The notes under the pieces: generated by a model | What the model was told of the DNA's origin: nothing | Database searches by the model: none | The model's input: the letters and a program-made list of their open reading frames with translations, nothing else | Position numbers and translations under genes: made by a program | Part shown: positions 47,980 to 60,407 of the stretch, piece after piece | How positions within the stretch are numbered: position 1 is the first letter of the stretch | Layout of the letters: the number at the start of each line of letters is the position of its first letter | Assembly: GCA_029783825.1 (NCBI GenBank) | Contig: JAREIK010003007.1 | Location: 385,331-449,330, forward strand | Direction: 5' to 3' | From: Sapria himalayana | Taxonomy: Eukaryota; Streptophyta; Magnoliopsida; Malpighiales; Rafflesiaceae | DNA length: 64,000 bases

Positions 47980-48286
47980 TAATGAAAATAGCTAGAAATT
48001 TTTCCCTCACTAATTTTGCCAGTGAATTTTCTATATAATTTTAGTTGAAAAATATTAATTACTACTATTAATTATGATCAAAAATAGCAAGGGAAAAATA
48101 TAATTAGCTAGGGAATTTTCATCATTCAAAAATTTGCTACGGAATTTTTTTTTTCATTAAAATTTTCAGATAAGTACTTTATCTTGGGATAATTTCCATC
48201 ATAAATCCATCATTATTCTATTTTTGTGACAAAATAAGCCAAAATAGCTAGAGAACTTTTTTTAACCACTTGGACTTTTTGTAGTG
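47980..48286 (+). mobile_element. CACTA right terminus
   Basis: Subterminal words (tagctagggaattttc, tagcaagggaaaa, gctacggaatttt) lead to actttttgtagtg, ending at 48,286, the inverse of the canonical CACTACAAGAAAA end. The GATA array starts at the very next base (atagaca). The element body is to the left and may include the EDR2-like and receptor-kinase fragments. The partner left end could not be fixed. Confidence 0.8.
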
Positions 48287-49192
48287 ATAGACAAATAAAC
48301 ATATAGACATACAGATAGATAGACAGATAGACATATATAAAAATATATAGACAAACTATTAGATAGATAGATAGATAGACACATATTCAAACAGGCAGAC
48401 AATGAGGCATGCATGCAAACATACAGATACATGGAAATATAGATAGACTAAAAAATAAACAAACAGATAGACAAATAGATAGATAGATAGATAGGTAATT
48501 TGATATACAAATTGATAGATAGATTTATAGATAGATAGATTGATAGATAAATTGATAGACCAATAATTAGATAGATAAATAGATAGACATATAGATAGAC
48601 AAATAGATAGACAAATAGATAGACAAATAGATAGACAAATAGATAGACAAATAGATAGATAGATAGATAGACAGATAGATAGATAGACAGATAAATAGAA
48701 AAATTGATAGACAGAAATATACATAGATAAATTGATAGATTGATAGAGATATTGATAGATGATTTGATTGACAGATAGATAGATATACAGATAGGTTGAT
48801 ACACATATAGATAGATAGATTAATTGATTATTAGATTGATAAATAGACAAATAGATAGATAGATAGACAAATAGATTGATAGATTCATTGATTGATAAAT
48901 AGATATATAGATAGATATAAAGATAGATATATAAATTGATATATTGATAGATAGATTGATAGACAGATAAATAGATAGATAGATAGATAGACAGAAAGAT
49001 AAATAGAAAGAAAGATAGATATATAGATAGTTTGATAAACAGATAGGTAGACAAATAGATAGATAGATAAACAAATAAATTGACAGATAGATAAATAGAT
49101 AGACATATAGATAGACAGATTGATTGATTGATAGAAATATAGATAGATAGATAGATAGAATGATATATATATATAAAATAGATAGATAGATA
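48287..49192. repeat. Degenerate GATA tetranucleotide array, part 1
   Basis: The + strand is GATA with GACA, AATA and GATT variants. At about 48,595-48,660 a 12-bp higher-order unit (atagatagacaa) repeats several times. The minus strand has no stops in the TATC reading, giving long YLSI frames that are not genes. The array is interrupted at 49,193 by a hAT element. Confidence 0.95.
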
Positions 49193-52100
49193 TAGGGGTG
49201 TAACCGAACCAAATTATTCATGATTCATTCGGAGCTCGGCTCGGTAAAAGCTCGTTTGAATTCATTTCTTAAGTTAAATGGGTCGAGCCCAAACTCCATT
49301 TTGGCTAGTAAGTTAAACAAGCTGACCCCAAGCTTCCTTAAGTTTGGCTTGCAATGGTTTGTGAATAGGCTCATTAACAAGCTCGTGAACATGCTCACGA
49401 ACAGGCTCGCAATATGTTCATGAACAGGCTCATGGATAGGCTCGCGAAGAGTTTGATACATGTTCAATCACTTCGATGTTCTGACTTCCAAATTTCTGAT
49501 CTTTTTTTACCCATTCCCATTTAAAAACCTTAAAGACCATATTAGATATTACTTTCTCGACTCTCCCATTCTCTGCCACCGCCCGCCATGCCGCACTCTC
49601 TCCTATTCTCTTCTTCTTTTCCTTTCTTCCATTATTAATTTGTTATCTCTTTATGGCCAAAATCTTTACCACTTATAGCTTTGGTCTTGTTCTCTATGTC
49701 TTCGTCTCTACAATGGGAAAGTTGAAATATTGCTAGAAATGGCATTGCTCCATCTCTCACAAACTTCTACAAATCAAAGCATCGAGTGCAAGGTTATATT
49801 TTGCTGCAAAGAAAGCATGCCAATGCACCAGCTTAGATTTTAATGACTCAATTTACGTAGACTGCAGATTATTGCATCATAGAGGGCAAAACTCATCATC
49901 TACAACTGTTAAAATAAACTTTTGTCTGCAATTCTCTCTGCTCTTTTGACCTTTGTCTCTTTCACCCCTGCTCTAGTAGAATGAATACAAAATGAAAGAG
50001 AAAACATAAAATAAACTTGTTATGATAGATCTCAAAATGAATGTTTTAATGAAAGTGTGAATCAAATGTCTTCTACTATTTTTGATTGAATTCTGTGTTG
50101 CTGAATTGGGGTGTTAAAAGTTTTCCAAATTTTCATATACAATTTCCATGTTGAAATTAATTGAAATCTACCTTATTTATTTTTCAATTTGTTTTGTTAT
50201 GCTGTACAGGATGTCGGACCATGTTGCCAGTATGTTATACCCTAAAAATTCACAAAAAAAGTCATATAATGAAAAAACTATAGATTTTGTTGTAGAAAAT
50301 GTGAATTGAATAAGGAAAACACATCATCTACAACTGTGGGTGTTGATGTGGTTAAAAATATTGAAGATAGTAAAGAGGGTGGGGGAGATTGCACAAAGAA
50401 GAGAAAGTGCACCTCCCAAGTATTGTCTAAATTTAAAATAGTCACCCTTCCTGATAAATCAGAAAAGGCTGAATGCATCCATTGCAAGGGGTGATTTACA
50501 CTTCTTAAGGCTGGAACTACATCTCACTTACTTAGGCACATTAAAGAAAATTGTATTAAGTGGAAAATAAAGTTGATTGGACAAAAGGAACTAACACTCA
50601 ATTCCTCTATAATAGTGTCTATAATGGTAGCTTTAATACAAAATTTTAAATATAACCAAACTAAGATCAGATATATATTATCTCATTTAATCATGGTCCA
50701 TGAGCTACCATTTTCTTTTCTGGAGTATGAAGTGTTTAATTTGTTGATGAAGACTATCTCCACATTATCAAAAGGTTAGTCGTGCAACTATAAGAAAAGA
50801 TTGCTTTTCAAGTTATGAGGTTGAAAATAAAAAATTTCCACTCTTCTGAAATATGAAAATTAAGTAATTGTAACAATTGATATATGAAAGTCAACCAATC
50901 GAAAGGTTTATTATATGGTTGTTACTTGGCATTTTATAGATTCTAATTAGAAATTACAAAAGCCTACTCTTAGTTTTTGTGATGTACAACCACCTCATTC
51001 CGGAGTTTCCATTTATGATGCCTTAAGTAAGTGTTTGGTTGAATGAGAAATTGATGATAAATTTTGGAGTGTTATAGTTGATAGTGTCTCTTACATTGAT
51101 GTTGTTATTAGCATGTCAAAAGATACCTTTCCTATAAAATTCAACTTGCTCTTTGTGGCAAGTTGTTTCATGTAAGGTGTTGTGCACATAATCTAAATCT
51201 TCTTGTGCAAGATGGGTTATTAGAGATTGGAGATATAATTAAGAATGTACAAGAAAGTGTTAAACATGTGACATAGTCAGAGAGTCATCTAAATATTTTT
51301 GGAGAAATTGCGAAGCAATTGATGTTGCCTTCGAAGAAACTTATTTTTGATTGTTGCATAGGTGGAATGCAACATTATTTATGGTGTTGACTATCTTGGA
51401 GTTCAAAGTTGTTTTTCCTAGATATCCACAAAGAGAAGCAAGTTGCTTGTTCTTGCCTAGTGAGGATAATTGGATGAAAGTTGCTGAAATTTCCTCATTT
51501 ATTGCAGCATTTAATGAACTTACAAAAATTATTTTAGCTATTATTATTTTATTTGACTAATCTTAATTAATTTTGTGATTTACATGATTTTAAAATTATT
51601 TATTTTAATTGGGTAATATCATACATGTTATAGTAGGTTCTGGATATCCAACATCAAATTTGTTTTTTCTCGAGCTTTATAATATCAAGAGGTTGTTGGA
51701 TTAAAAATATCTTGATGAAAATGAGTTTATGCATTCAATGATAATGAAGATGAAAGATGGGTTTGACATGTATTGGGGTGAGTGCAATTTTTTGATCTCT
51801 ATGGTAGCCATTTTAGATCCAAGAAATAAAATACAATTAATTGTGTGGCATTTTCCTATGATTTACTCAATATCAGATATCATTGAACATATTATAACTA
51901 TTCATGAGACTTTGCGCATGCTTTATAGGGATTATGTTGAAAATCATAAAGCAAATAGTAGTGAAAAAGAGGGTGAAAGTGAGAATCAAAATGAATCTTC
52001 TAGTGCTGTGATGATGGGAACAAGTGGAGCGAGGGCTTAATTTTTTAGTTATATAAGACATCTTGAATTATCAATTGAACAAGTTAAATCTGATTTAAAT

Positions 52101-53403
52101 ATATATCTAGAAGAAGGTGTTCATCTTTGTGAAAATTTAATATTTTGATGTCTTAGATTGGTGGAAGATGAAGTCTCTAAAGTTTTGAGTGTTATCATAG
52201 ATGACATGTGATGTTTTATCAATTCCAATCACAACTATAGCTTCAGAGTCAGCATTTAGTGTTGGGGAAAGAGTTATTGAAACACATCATGCATCTTTAG
52301 GAGCAGACATGGTTAATGTATTATTATGAGGTGAAGATTGTCATGCCTTTTATGGGATAAAGTGAAATAGAAAAGTAAATATCAAATTATTATCATATTT
52401 TAAGTTTAAATTTGATTTTGTGCTGTTATTAAATATTAATATTTTGAGCTTTTGTATTGTTGTTATTTACATGTTTAGGTTTTGTTTTACATTGTTAATA
52501 TTTTATTTTATTTTTTTATAAATTGTTACAATTTTTATAGTATAAAGATGACTTCAAAGAGATTCAAATACCTCACACTTGAAAGTTGCTTTTATGGCAT
52601 AATGTGGAATTGATTTCATTTCTTGTATATTCTTTAATTTTTGGGATATAGTTGAGGTTGGGTTACATGGGTATATTATTATTTGTTGATTAGAAAATAT
52701 TCAAAGTTACTTATTATTTATCTTATTATTTGAGGTGTAGTCTTTTAAGCTTTTATTATATTTTTTATTCGAAGTTTATTTTACCTATATAAACTATCAA
52801 GGTTTGCTATTATTTGAAAGCTTCAAAGGCCAATACATGGAAGAGATCGTGGTGACAGATGAAGATATAAAGATTATTTTGAAGTTGTTATATGTTAAAT
52901 TTAAACATTATTTTTAAATTTTAAGGATGATTGTAAGTTTTTTTTATTTCATTGGTGTTGTAACTTTTAGTTGGTTTGGATATGTTAGTTATTATTAATA
53001 AATTGTTGTATTAGGTTATTAGTATTTTTTTAGATATAGTATATGATGCTAAACTATTAATTTTTTTTAAATATCATAAACAAGCTCACAGATGAACTCA
53101 AATGAGCTCACAAACGAACTCCTTAACGAGCTCACAAATGAGCTCACAAATGAACTCTTTATCGACTTACAAATAAGCATATAATCAAGCTCACATATGA
53201 ACGAGCATGAGCTATAATCAAATGAGGTTTAAACGAATGAACCTGAGTCGAGCTCGATCTTGATGAGCTCGAGCTGAACTCAAACACGAGCTTGGATTTT
53301 AAAAAATAAAGGAACTCGAGTAGAATCCAAGCCCTTCCAAAATATTTTGAGCTAAACCTAAGCCTATGTTAATTCAACTTAGTTTGGCTCAGTTACACCC
53401 CTA
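49193..53403 (+). mobile_element. hAT-C element inserted in the GATA array
   Basis: Both ends are visible: left taggggtgtaaccgaacc (49,193) and right, read in reverse, taggggtgtaactgagcc (ending 53,403), 16 of 18 bases identical. The flanking octamers are gatagata and gaaagata, an 8-bp target duplication with one mismatch, although the array itself would often give such a match. Subterminal regions carry repeated words of opposite sense: gaacaggctc on the left, gagctcacaaa and gaactc on the right. The transposase relic is on the + strand. The 3' part is duplicated downstream. Confidence 0.88.
50210..52360 (+). pseudogene. hAT-C transposase, BED finger to hATC domain, relic
   Basis: From an ATG at 50,210 or the later frame at 50,306, the sequence reaches a BED finger: VTLPDKSEKAECIHCKG, then after a stop LKAGTTSHLLRHIKENC. 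The middle part is badly broken. 51,351-51,560 gives HRWNATLFMVLTILEFK, then FPRYPQREASC and LPSEDNWMKVAEI, standard for plant hAT transposases. 51,729-52,040 gives MHSMIMKMKDGFDMYWGECN and ILDPRNK. Near 52,210-52,340 the dimerisation motif reads VLSIPITTIASESAFSVGER then VIETHHASLGADMVNVLL, followed by a stop. Multiple frameshifts and stops make it inactive. Confidence 0.88.
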
Positions 53404-53844
53404 GAAAGATAGAGAGATAGATAGATAGATATATAGGTAGGTAGATATGTAGATAGATAGATTAATTAATAGATAGATAAAGAGATAGATAGATAGATAG
53501 ACATATAGATAGACAAATAGATAGATTGATTATTTGATAGACAAATAAATAGACAGACAGACAGATAGATAGAAAGATACACATATAGTTAGATAATATA
53601 TAGGTAGATAGAAAGATAGATAAATAGAGAGATTATAGATTGATTGAAAGATAGATAGATAGATAGACAGATAAATAGAATTATAGATAGATAGATAGAA
53701 AGATATAAAGATAGATAGACATATAAATAGGTTGATAGATAGATAGATAAACAAAATAATAGACAAATAGATAGATAGAAAGATAGATAGACAAATCGAT
53801 TGATAGATAGATAGACAAATAGATAAATAGATAGACAAATAGAT
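53404..53844. repeat. GATA array, part 2
   Basis: About 440 bp of GATA/GACA repeat between the right end of hAT-C and the junction of the tandem duplication at 53,844/53,845. Its sequence is repeated at 54,718-55,158. Confidence 0.95.
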
Positions 53845-55158
53845 ATTTTTATAGTATAAAGATGACTTCAAAGAGATTCAAATACCTCACACTTGAAAGT
53901 TGCTTTTATGGCATAATGTGGAATTGATTTCATTTCTTGTATATTCTTTAATTTTTGGGATATAGTTGAGGTTGGGTTACATGGGTATATTATTATTTGT
54001 TGATTAGAAAATATTCAAAGTTACTTATTATTTATCTTATTATTTGAGGTGTAGTCTTTTAAGCTTTTATTATATTTTTTATTCGAAGTTTATTTTACCT
54101 ATATAAACTATCAAGGTTTGCTATTATTTGAAAGCTTCAAAGGCCAATACATGGAAGAGATCGTGGTGACAGATGAAGATATAAAGATTATTTTGAAGTT
54201 GTTATATGTTAAATTTAAACATTATTTTTAAATTTTAAGGATGATTGTAAGTTTTTTTTATTTCATTGGTGTTGTAACTTTTAGTTGGTTTGGATATGTT
54301 AGTTATTATTAATAAATTGTTGTATTAGGTTATTAGTATTTTTTTAGATATAGTATATGATGCTAAACTATTAATTTTTTTTAAATATCATAAACAAGCT
54401 CACAGATGAACTCAAATGAGCTCACAAACGAACTCCTTAACGAGCTCACAAATGAGCTCACAAATGAACTCTTTATCGACTTACAAATAAGCATATAATC
54501 AAGCTCACATATGAACGAGCATGAGCTATAATCAAATGAGGTTTAAACGAATGAACCTGAGTCGAGCTCGATCTTGATGAGCTCGAGCTGAACTCAAACA
54601 CGAGCTTGGATTTTAAAAAATAAAGGAACTCGAGTAGAATCCAAGCCCTTCCAAAATATTTTGAGCTAAACCTAAGCCTATGTTAATTCAACTTAGTTTG
54701 GCTCAGTTACACCCCTAGAAAGATAGAGAGATAGATAGATAGATATATAGGTAGGTAGATATGTAGATAGATAGATTAATTAATAGATAGATAAAGAGAT
54801 AGATAGATAGATAGACATATAGATAGACAAATAGATAGATTGATTATTTGATAGACAAATAAATAGACAGACAGACAGATAGATAGAAAGATACACATAT
54901 AGTTAGATAATATATAGGTAGATAGAAAGATAGATAAATAGAGAGATTATAGATTGATTGAAAGATAGATAGATAGATAGACAGATAAATAGAATTATAG
55001 ATAGATAGATAGAAAGATATAAAGATAGATAGACATATAAATAGGTTGATAGATAGATAGATAAACAAAATAATAGACAAATAGATAGATAGAAAGATAG
55101 ATAGACAAATCGATTGATAGATAGATAGACAAATAGATAAATAGATAGACAAATAGAT
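53845..55158. repeat. Second copy of a 1,314-bp tandem duplication (hAT-C tail plus GATA array)
   Basis: 53,845-55,158 repeats 52,531-53,844 at a constant offset of 1,314 bp. Every stretch I compared, including the hAT right terminus (copy at about 54,706-54,717), the subterminal repeats and the irregular GATA variants, was identical. The junction reads aaatagat|atttttatag, with at most 2 bp of shared sequence at the break. It lies entirely beyond the transposase frame and contains no gene. Confidence 0.93.
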
Positions 55159-58100
55159 ATATAGATAGACAGACAGACAGATAAAAAAATAGACAAGTAG
55201 ACAGACAGAAATAAAGCAAACAGATAGATAGTTAGATATATTTATATAAAGATTGATTGATTGATTGATTGAGAGATAGAGAAATAGATAGATAGATAGA
55301 AAAATAAATTGATAGATGAATTGATAAACATTTTGATAGAAATATTGATATACAGATTAATAGACAGATTAATAGACAAATTGATAGACAAATTGATAGG
55401 CAGATTAATAGATAGATAGACAGATAGATAGAGAGATAGATAGATAGATAGATAGATAAACATAAAGATAAATAGATAATTAGATAAAAAGATATATAGA
55501 TAGATATATATATATAAAGATATACAAATATATAGATATATTGATTGATAAATAAATAGACAGACAGATAAACATATAGTTAGATAAATAGATAGAAAGA
55601 TAGATAAATTGATAGATATATAGATAGATATATAGATAAATAGATAAATATATAGACAAATAGAAAGAATGAAAGATAGATAGATAGGTAGATTGAAAAA
55701 TAGATAAAAAATAGATATAAAGACTGATAGACAGAAAGTTAGATAGATGAATAGTTAGAATGAATGATTGATTAATTAATAGATAGATAAAAAGACAAAT
55801 ATATAAATAGATAGATTGATAGATTGAAATATAGATTGATAGGCATATTAAAACAAATTTTGATAGGTAGATTGATAAACAAGTTGATATACAAATTTTT
55901 ATACAAATTGATAGACAAATTAATATATAGATAGACTTATAGATAGATTGATAGATAGACTCATAGATAGACAGATTGATTAATAGATTTATTAACATAT
56001 TGAAAGATAGATTATTCAACAGATGGATAAACTTATAGATAGATAGAAAGAAATAAAGACAGATAGATTAATAGATTTATAGATCAATAGATTATTAGAC
56101 AAATAATAAGGCAAATTGAAATACAGATATATGGATAGATAGATAGATCGATGGATGGATGGATAGATAGAAAAATAGATAGATAGATAGATATACATTA
56201 AAAGATAAATAAATATATAGATAGATATAAAGATAGTCAGAAAGATAGAGAGATAGATAGATAGATAGACAGATAGATAGATAAAAAGACAGATAGATAG
56301 ATAGAAAAAATAGATATATAGAAAAATAGATAGATATATAGACAAACAGATAGATAAATAGATATATAGATAGAGAGATAGATAAATAGATCGATAAAAA
56401 TATAGATAGACAAATAAATAGGCAGATAGATAGATAGATAGACAGACAGACATATAGAAATAAAAATAGACAGATAGATCAATAGAATGATATATAATAT
56501 ATAAATTGATAGATAGAGAGATAGATAGATAGATAGATAGACAGACAGACATATAGAAATAAAAATAGACAGATAGATCAATAGAATGATATATAATATA
56601 TAAATTGATAGATAGAGAGATAGATAGATAGATAGATAGATAGGCAGATAGATAGATAAGTAGGTAGATAGATAGAAATATAGGTAGATAGATAGACAGA
56701 TTGAAAGATACATAGATAGATAGTTAGATGGATAAAAATGATAGATAGTTAAGTAGACAGATAGATAGAATAGAGACACAAATAGATAGACAAAAAAATA
56801 GATAGATAAATAGATTGATTGATAGATAGACAGATTGATAGACAAATAGATAGGTAGATAGATAGATGGATAGATATTTAGACAGACAGATATACAAATA
56901 GATAGATAAATAGATAGATAGATTGATTGACAAATAGATTGACAGACAGATAGATAGATAGACATATAAATAAATAGATAGATAGACAAGTAGATAGATT
57001 AATAGATAGATAGATAGATATACAAACAAATAAAAAATATCGACAGACAAATTGATATAAAGATAGATAGATAAATCGACAGATAGACAGATACATAGAT
57101 AGATAGATAGACAAACATAATGATAAATATAAATATTGATAGATAAATAGATATATATATATATATAAAGATAGATTTATAAAGAGAATGATTGACACAT
57201 TGATAGAGAGATATAAAAATAGATTGATAAAATGATTGATTGATAAAAAAATTGATAGACATTTTAAAATAAATATTTATATATAGATTGCTAGATAGAT
57301 TGATAAGTAGATTAAAATCCAGATTGATAAACATACAGATAGATAGATAGATAGACAAATAGAAAGGCAGAGAAATCGATACATATATTGATAGATTATT
57401 AGAGAGATAAATACATAGATAGATAGATTAATTTATTGATAGTTAGATAGATAGACATATAGATAGACAAATAAAAATATATATAGAAAGTTAAATAGAT
57501 AGAAAGATTGATAGACATATAGATATATAGATAGATATTAAAATAGATAGACATATAGATAGATAGATAGACCCAAATATAGTCAAATGGATAGATGATA
57601 GATAAAAAGATAGATAGATAGATAGATATATATATATATACATAGACAAATAATAGATAGGTAAATAGATAGAGAGATATAAAGGATGATAGATAAATAG
57701 ACACTAAGTTAGATAGAAAGATAGACATACTGAAAAATAGATAGATAGATAGATAGACAGGTATATAGACAAAAAGTTAAATAGTATATAGATAGATAGA
57801 TAGATAGATCGATAGAAAGATGAATAGAAAGATAAATAGATAGATAGATAAATAGACATATAGATACTCACAAAGATAGAAATATAGATAGATAGACAAA
57901 TATATAGACAGATAGACAGACCATATATATAGATAGATAGGTAGATAGACTAATAGATAAATAAATAGATTAATTTATTGATATAGAGATTGATAGATTG
58001 ATAGATATTTAGATATACATATATATAGACAGATATATTGATTGATTTATTTATTTATTTATAGACAAATTGATAGATAAATTGATAGACAAATTGATAA

Positions 58101-58800
58101 ACAGATTGATATACAGATTTATAGATAGAGAGAATAATAGATAGATAAATAGATAGATACACATAAATACAACGAAACAAACAAATTCACAAATAGATAG
58201 AAAGATAGATATACATATTAACAAATAGATAGATAGACAGACAAATAGATAGATAGAAAGATAGACAAATTAATGTTTGATTGAATGAATGATAGATCAT
58301 TTGATAGATAGATAGAATGATAGATAAATTGATAGATAGATTGATAGACTAATTGATAGAGATATTGATAGAAATATTGATAGATAGAATAATAGATAGA
58401 TTGATATACTGATACATAGTCTTATTGATAGTCACATAGATAGACATATTGATTGGTAGATTATTTTATAGATAAATAGACAAATAAAAGACAAATCAAT
58501 AAATACATAGATAGATATATAGATAGATAAATAGATATATAGATATAAAAATAGATATATAGATGATAGTAAGTTAGATAGAAAGACACATAGATAGAGA
58601 GAATAAAAGATAAAAAGTAAGATACATAGATTAATAGATAGATAGATAGACAAATAGATAGATTGATAAATTGATTGATTGATTTAGAGATAAATAGATT
58701 GAAAGAGAGATAGATAGATAGATAGATAGATAGAAATATTTATAGATAGAAAGATAGATAGATAAATAAATAGATAAATAAATAAACATATAGATAGATA
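55159..58800. repeat. Degenerate GATA array, part 3
   Basis: About 3.6 kb of GATA with many variants. It includes a 99-bp local tandem duplication near 56,433-56,640, (TA)n patches near 57,155 and 57,625, and regions with GATT and GACAAATT runs. All minus-strand frames in it are repeat artefacts. Confidence 0.95.
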
Positions 58801-58970
58801 CACTACAAGAAAAATCACATATAGCTATGGAAAATTCCCTAGCTAAATGGGTGTTTTTCATCACTAAAAGGGGTATAGTGATGGATTAATAATGGAACCA
58901 TTCTCAATCTAAAGTGCTCGTTGCTTAAATATAGTGAGGAAAGTATCCCTAGCTAATAATTTAGTGATGG
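58801..58970 (+). mobile_element. CACTA left terminus fragment in the array
   Basis: Begins with a textbook CACTA end, cactacaagaaaaatc, at 58,801, followed by subterminal words (ttccctagctaaa, agtgatggatta, atccctagctaataa). The family vocabulary ends at about 58,970, where array-like sequence resumes, so only the end fragment is present or the rest was lost. Confidence 0.82.
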
Positions 58971-59045
58971 AAAAATATAGACTGAAAGATAGAAATACAT
59001 ATAGATAAATAGATATTATCTATTTATCTAGACTGAAATATAGAA
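58971..59045. repeat. Inverted repeat at the GATA to TATC orientation switch
   Basis: A perfect 13-bp inverted repeat (tagataaatagat at 59,002-59,014 and its complement at 59,018-59,030) with a 3-base loop lies where GATA on the left gives way to TATC words. A direct repeat, agactgaaa, brackets it (58,978 and 59,029). Confidence 0.8.
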
Positions 59046-59655
59046 AGTCAAATAGATAAATCATACTTTTAGCATATTTAATACTCCTAGTAGATTGAAT
59101 AATCTAATCTCATATAATAATAATGACTTTCCAAAATGAGATATCATCTCGGGAGGAGATATTCCAAATATCATATGAAGCAAGATAGTAATGATGGATC
59201 CAATTGATCTATAATGAATCCTATTTATTATTGATACACTATAGTTTATTAATGAAAAACAATTTTATTCTTTAGGTTGATCAAAAGAATACCCAACCCA
59301 CTCTGAGAAATAGGTTTACAAACCATGCTCCATGAGATCTTGTGCCTATATATATCTCTCTATGGTTGGGGAGCCCTATAAAAATCTTCTACACAAGTTA
59401 TCAATGGAAATGATAATCGCCTGAGGGATGAGGAAGAGTAAAAACTAGTATCCTCAATTCCTTGGATGATAAAATCTAACAACTCTAGCCTCTTTGTGAT
59501 AAACAATAGTTTTTCAGCCCATAATTGTATTATAGAAGAGATCTCATGGACTAGAGAAGAATTGTAAAGTGATCAATCTACTTGATGATTATGAAACTCC
59601 CATTAATATAAAAGGAAGTTTAATGTGTGAGAAATTAGAATTATTAATGATCTAT
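59046..59655. other. Non-repetitive spacer between the opposed arrays
   Basis: About 610 bp of ordinary-looking sequence with no coding frame of note. The stretch tatatatctctctatggttggg followed by ccctataaaaatc near 59,350-59,390 has a promoter-like appearance and could belong to a solo LTR, but no LTR ends were identified. Confidence 0.5.
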
Positions 59656-60372
59656 TCGTGGTGCTCGAGTTTCTATCTATTTTATTTCTATATTTTTGTC
59701 TACTAGTTTATCTGTCTAATTATATATATATCTATCTATCTATCAAAAAATCTATTAATCAATCTATATTTCTATATATCTATCTAATTTTCTATTTATA
59801 TAATTTTATATCTATCTATCTATCTATCATAGTATATATTTGACTGTTAGTATATTAGTTTATATGACAATCTCTTTAACTATTTATCTATTTATGTGTC
59901 TATGTGTCTTATATATAACTGTCCATTTTTTTATTTATCTATCTGTCTATCTATCTATGTGACTATTTTTAAATTTCTTTATCTATTTATCTATTTATCT
60001 ATTTATCTATTTATCTGCCTATCTATCTATGTCCATCTGTCTATGTTTCTATTTATATTGTGTCTATTTGTCTATATGTTTATCTATTTTTCTATATATT
60101 TGTCTATTTATCAATCTTTCTATCTATTTATCTATCTATGTAACTCTCAAATTATCTATCTTTATATCTGTCTAACTATCTAACTATCTATCATTCTATC
60201 AAACAATCTATCTGTATATACATACATACATACATACATATATATATATATATGTATGCATGTATGTATATATATATATATATCTATCTATTTATATATA
60301 TATCTATCAATCGATGAAACTATCTATCAATCTGTATATATGGATGTCTACTTAACTATCAATTTGTCTATT

Positions 60373-60407
<35 letters not shown>

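Noticed and set aside
48287..49192. CRISPR-like regular repeats
   Set aside because: The 12-bp regularity is a tetranucleotide microsatellite; there are no unique spacers, and the sequence is plant nuclear.
48359..58864. Many long minus-strand open frames rich in YLSI (up to 250 codons)
   Set aside because: They are the stop-free reading of a TATC repeat (TAT CTA TCT ATC); there is no start context, domain or composition other than the repeat.
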